From NCBI GenBank assembly GCA_965371445.1, contig CBDUYN010000002.1, positions 1 to 64,000 on the forward strand: DNA of 64,000 bases, written 5' to 3'. A model generated the notes under the pieces. The model saw only the letters and a program-made list of their open reading frames with translations. It was not told where the DNA came from and did no database searches. Below, piece by piece: positions 58,657 to 64,000 of the stretch. This stretch comes from DASWIG01 sp965371445. GTDB taxonomy: Bacteria > Acidobacteriota > Thermoanaerobaculia > Multivoradales > J023. How positions within the stretch are numbered: position 1 is the first letter of the stretch; each line of letters starts with the position of its first letter. The translations under genes were made by a program, and so were the position numbers.

Positions 58657-60653
58657 CTACTCAACGTGGACTTCGTCGCCGAGCTCGACGCGGGCGCCGG
58701 CCGCAAGGGCCGCCTCGGCGTCGGCGTCGAGGCCGCCGCCGGCCGGTGCCGGCACCGGCTCGTCGGCCAGGAGCAGGAGAGGCTGGTAGGAGCCGACGGC
58801 GGGCAGGACGAAGGACGCTTCGAGGGTCTTGCCGCGGCGTCGGCCGGGCCCTTCTCGCGAGCAGCGCAGCACCAGGTCGGTGTCGTCACGATAAAGGCGC
58901 AGCTCGGCATAGGAGGGCGGCGAGGACCCCCTCGCTGCCGGCGGCGAGGAAGGCCGCCCCCAGGGAGCCCCACATGCCCAGTCCCCGGCGCCGCGCCGTG
59001 GCGCAACTGGCGAGCACCACGAGCTCGGGCGCCAGATTCCGGCCGATCACCTCCCGGGCATTGAGCTCGCCGTCGGCCAGGGTGATCGAGGGACCGCCGG
59101 GTCCGGCACTGGTGTGGGTCGCGAGATGCAGGACCCGGGCGCCGGAAGCCGCGGCGGCGACGTAGAGAGACGTCCCGCGTTCCGGCAGAGAGGCCGCGGG
59201 CAGGAGGATCTCGGCGAGCACCGCTGCGGTGGCCGGCGATCAGCCAGAGCGTCTCCCGGGCGCGGAAGTAGACGAGGACATGACGGCCGCGGACGGCTTT
59301 CAGAACCTCGTCGATCGGTCGCGTGGCGACCACCGGCGATCCGCTGAGCACGGGCAGGAGCTCGCTCAGGGCTTCCATGCGCTCCCCGGCGGCGTCCGGC
59401 GCCGACCCACGGGAAGCCGCGTGGATGAAAGCGTCGAGAAAGGTCCGCGCCTTGGCTCGTTCGACGGTGGCGAGGGCCGGAGCCATTCGTCCGGCGTCGA
59501 CCTCCACGAGGAAGAGCGATTCGAAGGGCCGCCGGCGCTTTTCGAGGAGCCATGGTTTGAGCTCGTCGGAAGCCAGCTCGGAACGCATCTGCTCGACGGT
59601 GTCGGCGGCAAGCCGGTAGGCCGCTCTCGCCGCCTCGCTCTCGCCGCGGGATTCCTCGGCAAGCCCGAGTTGGCTCTCCAGCTCCCAGAGCCAGTCGGCG
59701 TGGGGATCCTGGCCAAGAGCGGTACGCAGCGTCTCGACAGCGTCCGAGTAGCGTCCCCGGCGTTGCTCGAGCTGAGCCTGGAAGCTGAGCAGCGCACTTT
59801 GCTCGCGGCCTTCGGGTTCGGCGTGCTTCCAGGCCTCGGCGAGATGATGCTCGGCGCGTTCCACCTCGCCGAGCTCGAGGCTCGCCCGCACCAGGTTGAG
59901 ATGGGTGGAGCGGTAAAACCTTCGGTCCTCCTCACCGGTGGCGAGCTCCAGGACTTTTTCCAAAGCGTCGCGGGCCAGAGCCGGCCGGCCCTCGTCGAGG
60001 CGCAGGGTGCCCAGGAACGAGTAGATGTACGCCTGGTTCTCCGGACTGCTGAGCGCTCGCGCGGCGTCGGCGGCCTCCCGGGCGCCTTCGAGGTCGCCGA
60101 GCTCGTAGCGAATGGTGAAGACACCGGCTAGCGCCGTCGCTTCCAACGCGGGGGCCTGTGCGGTGGCCGCCTCTTCTACGGCGGCGTGGGCAAAGGTAAG
60201 GGCGCGGCGGTATTTGCCCTGGTCCCAGGCGATGTAGAAGAGACCATCGAGGCTCTTCGCCGCCTCGGCGTGATCACCGGCGGCGCGCTGGAAGCCGAGG
60301 ACGCGTTCGAAAGCCGCGGCGGCCGGCTCGGCTTCGCCACGGTCATGGTGGACGCGGGCCACGAGGCCCCAGGCGATCCCCTCCTAGTCGCTGCCGCGCA
60401 GACGCTCGGGCCAGGCGAGCACCTCGTCGCTGTTCCCGAGAGCATGGTGAGCCCGCGCCGCCGCCGCACCGGCCCGTGGGTCTTCCGTTTCCTCGAAGAC
60501 CTGCTCACAGCGTTCGGCCGCGGTTTCGTATTGCTCGGCCGCGAGGAGATCCGTGCACTGCCGTACGGGGTCGTCGCGGCAGGCGGAGAGCGTCAGACCG
60601 ACCAACAGGGCGGAGATCGTGTACGTGAAGCGGCACCGAGACGTTCGGGGCAT
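58657..60653 (-). pseudogene. CHAT-domain TPR lipoprotein, disrupted by a stop and two frameshifts
   Basis: Reading from ATG 60653, a lipoprotein signal (SALLVGLTLSAC) begins the protein. The frame hits TAG at 60384-60386 and then continues without shift (EGIAWGLVARVHHDRGEAE) through TPR units (AAFERVLGF, ALEKVLELA). At ~59225-59240 it shifts frame into the CHAT peptidase domain, with catalytic His in HLATHTSAGP and Cys in VVLASCATARR. Near 58875-58890 it shifts again to a C-terminal piece. CHAT proteins are caspase-like cysteine peptidases used in signalling and defence. The intact ancestor would have been ~660 residues. Sequencing error cannot be excluded for the shifts. Confidence 0.7.
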
Positions 60654-60739
60654 CGTCGTTCCTTTCCTGGGTCGTGACGGATTCTCTCACGTACCCGCGG
60701 CTTCGTCTCTCCTTTCGCCAAAGCCGATGACCGCTCAAT

Positions 60740-60892
60740 CTACCGCTCGTCGATCAGCCAGCCGATCATCCCCATCGCCATCTCGGGAATGCCGCTGCCG
60801 TTGCCCCGCACGTCGAGGATCATCCCGTCGGCGTCCATAAGCCTCTCCATGGCGCCGTTGAAAACCGGCATGACCTGGAGCGGGTCCATGAA
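60740..60892 (-). pseudogene. S41 peptidase C-terminal fragment
   Basis: The minus-strand frame reads VFNGAMERLMDADGMILDVR then GNGSGIPEMAMGMIGWLIDER and a stop. The DADGMILDVRGN segment is typical of S41/tail-specific proteases just after the catalytic Ser region. Everything upstream is missing, since the fragment abuts a copied piece of a permease gene at 60893. Confidence 0.55.
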
Positions 60893-61036
60893 CGACCGCC
60901 GCGGCCACCGCCAGAGGCGCTACGGCGAAATAGATCGGCTGGGCTCTGAGCCAACCCACCAGGGCCGCCGTACCCACCAGGACGGTGAGGATCCACAGAA
61001 TCCGGGCCGGGTTCAGGAGAATCCGTTGCGCCGCCG
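60893..61036. repeat. 144-bp duplicate of part of the downstream permease gene (copy 1)
   Basis: This block equals 63126-63269 with two mismatches (at 61008 and 61018) and an offset of exactly 2233 bp. On the minus strand it encodes part of the permease (VGWLRAQPIYFAVAPLAVAA). It has no start or remaining gene, so it is a displaced fragment. Confidence 0.85.
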
Positions 61037-61236
61037 ACCTCTTCCTCTACGGCGTCGGCGAGGGCGCGAAGAGACGATGCTCAAGGAAGGAATGGTACCT
61101 GCTCAACGTCCGCCTGGTGCCGCCGGAGGCGTATTGACGGGGTTCGCAAATGTCCAAGCTGGCCAAGCTCAGCGTACCGACGAGGGCGACTTATGTGGCG
61201 CGTCGCGCCTGCCGACCTGTTCTCTCCATTCTCCTC

Positions 61237-61270
61237 TGGACTTCGGCCACCTGTAGCTGTACAATTGTAC
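61237..61270 (+). promoter_or_regulatory. leaderless promoter with palindromic operator of the TA module
   Basis: TGGACT (61237-61242) and TACAAT (61260-61265) are 17 bases apart. The -10 is inside the perfect 12-bp palindrome GTACAATTGTAC (61259-61270). The toxin GTG follows at 61273, close to the expected transcription start. TGTACA cores are known in Phd/YefM operators, so autoregulation by the antitoxin is likely. Confidence 0.6.
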
Positions 61271-61272
61271 TC

Positions 61273-61662
61273 GTGAAGATTGTCGCCGATACGAACACGT
61301 TCCTCGCAGTGGCGCTCGACGAGCCGGAGAAGCCCTTGATCATCGACCTCACTCTCGGTCACGAGTTGCTAGCATCCGAAGTCCTGCCCTTCGAAGTCGG
61401 CAACGCCCTTACGGCGATGATGAAGAAGCATAGTCTGGAACCGGACGAGCTGGCCCCGGCGTGGGATGCGGTGCGGCAGATACCTGTGGAGCTGCGTCGG
61501 GTCGACTTTCAGGATGCCCTACGCATCGCCGGTCGCTACAACGTCTATGCCTACGACGCCTACGTCCTTGGGTGTGCCTTGGCCACCCGTAGTCCGCTCC
61601 TGACGCTCGATCGACGTTTGAAGACAGTCGCCCAAGAGGCTGGCGTTGAGGTGCTGGAGTAA
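61273..61662 (+). CDS. PIN-domain ribonuclease toxin (VapC-like)
   Basis: From GTG 61273 the 129-residue protein starts KIVADTNTFLAVALDEPEK, with the first PIN acidic residue (Asp in VADTN). FEVGNALTAMMKK (about 47-59) supplies the Glu. A second acidic cluster follows in YNVYAYDAYVLGCAL (about 95-109), and LLTLDRRLKTVAQ carries the last conserved Asp. PIN toxins cut RNA with Mg ions. The adjacent downstream gene encodes a Phd-type antitoxin, so the toxin comes first, the reverse of the common order. No Shine-Dalgarno precedes the GTG and the message appears leaderless. Confidence 0.82.
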   Translation: MKIVADTNTFLAVALDEPEKPLIIDLTLGHELLASEVLPFEVGNALTAMMKKHSLEPDELAPAWDAVRQIPVELRRVDFQDALRIAGRYNVYAYDAYVLGCALATRSPLLTLDRRLKTVAQEAGVEVLE

Positions 61663-61667
61663 AAGCC

Positions 61668-61898
61668 ATGAAGGTCTACACCTATTCCCAGGCTCGGCAG
61701 CGCCTCTCGGAGGTGCTCGACACAGCCCGGAATGAAGAGGTCCTCATTCGTCGGCGAGGAGGCGACACCTTCTCCTTGAGCTACAAGAGCAAGCCGAGGT
61801 CCCCGTTCGACGTTCCTGGAATCAAGACACGAGCCACTACCGCGGACATTTTGGAAGCGGTGAGGGAGTCCAGGGAGAGAGCCGGCACCCAGGGATGA
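61668..61898 (+). CDS. Phd/YefM-type antitoxin
   Basis: The 76-residue product has MKVYTYSQARQRLSEVLDTA and then VLIRRRGGDTFSLSYKSK, the DNA-binding Phd/YefM N-terminal fold. A flexible C-terminal tail (TTADILEAVRESRERA) would bind and block the toxin. It starts 5 bases after the toxin stop. It probably represses the shared promoter at 61237-61270 through the GTACAATTGTAC palindrome. Confidence 0.8.
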   Translation: MKVYTYSQARQRLSEVLDTARNEEVLIRRRGGDTFSLSYKSKPRSPFDVPGIKTRATTADILEAVRESRERAGTQG

Positions 61899-61947
61899 AT
61901 CCCGGCGTTTCCATGTCGTTCTCCTTTCTTTGGAAAGACTTACCTTC

Positions 61948-63714
61948 TCACCACGTACAAGTGGGACGCATCTCGCCGCTCACCTCGATCCGTTCGAACC
62001 CGGCCTGGACGACGAGGAAAGTCGCCGCGGTCACCAGCGCGCTGGCTACCCACAGGGCGGCGACGGTGACGCCGCTCTCGCCCATCTGCATCATGCGAAT
62101 CTCGAGCCACCCCCGTAGCGCCACCGGGTCGAAGAGCCCCGCGACCATCGCCGCGAACTGCCCGATGATGGCCGCGAGGAGGAGACCCAGGAAAATCCAC
62201 AGCACCCCGAGCTGGATCCTCTTCGTCACCCCGGCCCGGCAGGTGCGTAGGAAGACCGTCAGGATCAGGAACCAGGGCGGTACCACCAGCGCGAAAAGGA
62301 CGGGAAAGAGAGGGCCGTTGCCGCGTGGCACGAGGCCGGGGTAGTCGTCGAGGAGCGTCAGCTGGCCTTTTGGCACCACCTCACCCTCCTCGTCGAGGGT
62401 GAGGTAGCGTTCGGCCAGCTCCCGCGGCGCGATCTGCCGGCCGTAGACGCGCTCCACGGCCCGGGAGAGCTGCCAGGACGCGAACTCCAGCGAGCTTCCG
62501 GGCGGGGTGCTGATCGGCGACTGGAGGACCCAGCTGCCGCCCTCGAAAAAGTCTCGGCGCCCCGCCTCCTGGCTTTCGCCCCAGGGGGCGGCGTTCGTCG
62601 CGGCGCCCGCCGCGGGGACGACGTCCCAGAAGCGGTTCGGCACCGCCACGTAGTGGTGCTCCTCGCGCTCGACGTAGACGAAGTCGATCCGGTCGTCCCG
62701 CGCCAGAAAGGTCCCTGTGGCGTAGCCGAAAAGAAGCAGCACGAGTTGTGGGACGACGAAAAGCGCCAGGACCCTGCGGCGGGAGACGGGCAGAGGATCG
62801 ACCGCATAGAGCTGACGGACGACGAGACCGCTGAAAGCGACCAGGACGTAAATTACGAACGGGATGTACGTGTAGCGCAGCATCCCGAGGTCCTCGCCCC
62901 AACCCTCGAGACCGCCTCCGAGGATCAAGCCCATGACCAGGACGGCGGCGAGGTTGGCCCAGACCTTGACGTCGCCGAGCACGGTCCGAACGGTGATCCG
63001 GAGCGAGCGCCCGAAGGCCCCGCTTCGGCCCCAGCCCTTCGTGGTGAAGCCGGCGTCGTCTTTTGGGCGGGCCGCGTGCGAGACGAGAGTGAAGGCCGCG
63101 GGCAAGGTGTGGCAGGTCCGCCAAGCGACCGCCGCGGCCACCGCCAGAGGCGCTACGGCGAAATAGATCGGCTGGGCTCTGAGCCAACCCACCAGGGCCG
63201 CCGTACCCACCAGGACGGTGAGGATCCACAGAATCCGGGCTGGGTTCAGGGGAATCCGTTGCGCCGCCGGCCGGCCGCTTTGCAGCAGCACGACGGCCAG
63301 CAGCAGGCCGCTCCCCAGCTGAAGCGCCAGGACGACGAGGTCGAGCTCGAGCACCGGGGCCTGTGGGAAGCGTCTCAGAAGGCGAAAGGCGAGCTGCGCA
63401 AGACCGGCGGCCACAGCGAGGATCACCCCGCCGCCCAGGACGAGCCCCAGGACGTGGGTGAGCCAGAGGCGCCGGGCGGAGAGCGGCAGCGTGAGCTCCA
63501 GGTCGTTGCAGCGCCGGTCGACCCTGGCAAAGCCCAGGTAGAGGGCGGCGGCCGACCACAGGATCCAGCCGACGACCATCGGCGACGGCGAGCCGGTGCG
63601 GAAGGCCACCTGGTAGTAGACCCCCAGGACGAGGAGGGTGTTGGCGACGCAGATCGGGACAAACCGTGCGAGCGAGCGCACCGCGGGGTCCCGGCGAATC
63701 AAGGCCCAGGTCAT
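61948..63714 (-). CDS. ABC-2-like multi-pass permease
   Basis: The 588-residue protein has two blocks of membrane helices: ~15-215 (VVGWILWSAAALYLGFA, VILAVAAGLAQLAFRLL) and ~250-345. A large external loop lies at ~345-480 (WDVVPAAGAATNAAPWGE), and helices return at ~485-575. Its start overlaps the GntR gene stop (ATGA at 63711-63714), an arrangement typical of YtrA-GntR-controlled ABC transporter operons. No ATPase gene is on this side of the window, and it may lie elsewhere. A 144-bp piece of this gene (63126-63269) is duplicated at 60893-61036. Substrate unknown. Confidence 0.65.
   Translation of the reverse strand: MTWALIRRDPAVRSLARFVPICVANTLLVLGVYYQVAFRTGSPSPMVVGWILWSAAALYLGFARVDRRCNDLELTLPLSARRLWLTHVLGLVLGGGVILAVAAGLAQLAFRLLRRFPQAPVLELDLVVLALQLGSGLLLAVVLLQSGRPAAQRIPLNPARILWILTVLVGTAALVGWLRAQPIYFAVAPLAVAAAVAWRTCHTLPAAFTLVSHAARPKDDAGFTTKGWGRSGAFGRSLRITVRTVLGDVKVWANLAAVLVMGLILGGGLEGWGEDLGMLRYTYIPFVIYVLVAFSGLVVRQLYAVDPLPVSRRRVLALFVVPQLVLLLFGYATGTFLARDDRIDFVYVEREEHHYVAVPNRFWDVVPAAGAATNAAPWGESQEAGRRDFFEGGSWVLQSPISTPPGSSLEFASWQLSRAVERVYGRQIAPRELAERYLTLDEEGEVVPKGQLTLLDDYPGLVPRGNGPLFPVLFALVVPPWFLILTVFLRTCRAGVTKRIQLGVLWIFLGLLLAAIIGQFAAMVAGLFDPVALRGWLEIRMMQMGESGVTVAALWVASALVTAATFLVVQAGFERIEVSGEMRPTCTW
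63126..63269. repeat. 144-bp duplicate (copy 2, inside the permease gene)
   Basis: This is the source copy of the block also found at 60893-61036, with two mismatches. It lies in frame inside the intact permease gene. Confidence 0.85.
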
Positions 63715-64000
63715 GACCGGCCTCCTTTCCTGCGATCGCGTTCGGCTCTTAGCTCCGAGTCGACCTCGCTCAGGAGCTCCTGGACCCGGACGAGTGGCGC
63801 GCCGACGACGTGGGCCTCGGCGGCCAGGCTCCGGGCCGGACCGTAGAGCCGCTCGTGCTGGGCGGCCGGCTCGACCGTGGCGTCTTCCTCGACGTAGGTC
63901 CCGTTACCCGGTCGAGCGCGCACCAGGCCCTGGCGCTTCAGCTCCTCGTAGGCTTTTTCCACCGTGTGCGGCGAGACGACGAGCCGCTCGGCGAGCTCGC
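63711..64000 (-). CDS. GntR-family (YtrA-type) regulator, C-terminal part only
   Basis: The gene runs off the window, so the start is not visible. The frame gives ELAERLVVSPHTVEKAYEEL followed by KRQGLVRARPGNGTYVEE, the second half of a GntR winged-helix domain. A short helical effector/dimer tail of ~60 residues follows, the size of YtrA subfamily members. The stop overlaps the permease start (ATGA). It likely represses its own transporter operon in response to an unknown ligand or envelope stress. Confidence 0.85.
   Translation of the reverse strand, partial: ELAERLVVSPHTVEKAYEELKRQGLVRARPGNGTYVEEDATVEPAAQHERLYGPARSLAAEAHVVGAPLVRVQELLSEVDSELRAERDRRKGGRS

Overview
The window is GC-rich, densely coded bacterial DNA. 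It has no tRNA, rRNA or CRISPR array that I could see. Gram-negative surface features are plain: a FadL/OmpP1-like porin, lipoprotein signals and S74-type secreted proteins. Together with the ASPIC/FG-GAP protein, a DUF11 giant surface protein, a Reg_prop sensor kinase, a CHAT-TPR protein and an nSTAND1-WD40 protein, they suggest Acidobacteriota or a close relative. The phylum is an inference from gene content, not from a marker gene.

Layout. 1-1.9 kb: remnants (broken membrane ORF, IS66-type accessory gene, C-terminal piece of a sulfatase). 2-24.8 kb: a large surface-polysaccharide locus in several short operons. It has glycosyltransferases (GT2, GT4, DUF354), a Rossmann epimerase/reductase, two YbhN-type flippase-like proteins, an MDR + Gfo/Idh/MocA fusion, AsnB-type amidotransferase, an alpha/alpha-toroid protein, polytopic GT39-like proteins, an SGNH hydrolase and several SAM methyltransferases. 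The genes at about 2.0-4.9 and 20.8-24.8 kb look less GC-rich than their neighbours, as expected for modular, exchangeable glycan genes. 24.8-28.7 kb: two paralogous secreted proteins with C-terminal S74 auto-processing domains. Clear terminators follow both, and two tandem promoters, each with an operator-like repeat, precede the upstream one.

28.7-35.4 kb: a tight operon hisS-hutH-(FG-GAP/ASPIC)-(TPR). 35.5-36.4 kb: decayed remains of what looks like an AAA ATPase/DUF4276 pair. 36.4-43.3 kb: DUF1579 protein, Reg_prop sensor histidine kinase, M16 lipoprotein peptidase. 43.4-49.9 kb: an uncharacterised membrane protein divergent from a SIR2-like gene, which is followed 2 nt later by an nSTAND1 ATPase with about 14 WD40 blades and then a small secreted TPR-like protein. 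This is the best candidate for an undescribed system, an NLR-like NAD-consuming defence unit. 49.9-56.6 kb: outer-membrane porin-like protein and a 1740-residue DUF11 adhesin-like protein.

56.8-61.1 kb is a graveyard: a truncated propeller-protease gene, an 86-bp tandem repeat beside a RAYT transposase remnant, a CHAT-TPR lipoprotein gene with one in-frame amber codon and two frameshifts, an S41 protease fragment and a 144-bp copy of part of the downstream permease gene. 61.2-64 kb: a reversed-order PIN toxin/Phd antitoxin pair with a leaderless promoter inside a perfect palindrome, then a GntR-regulated ABC-2-like permease gene. The GntR gene runs off the window.

All homology statements come from reading motifs. 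No database search was possible.
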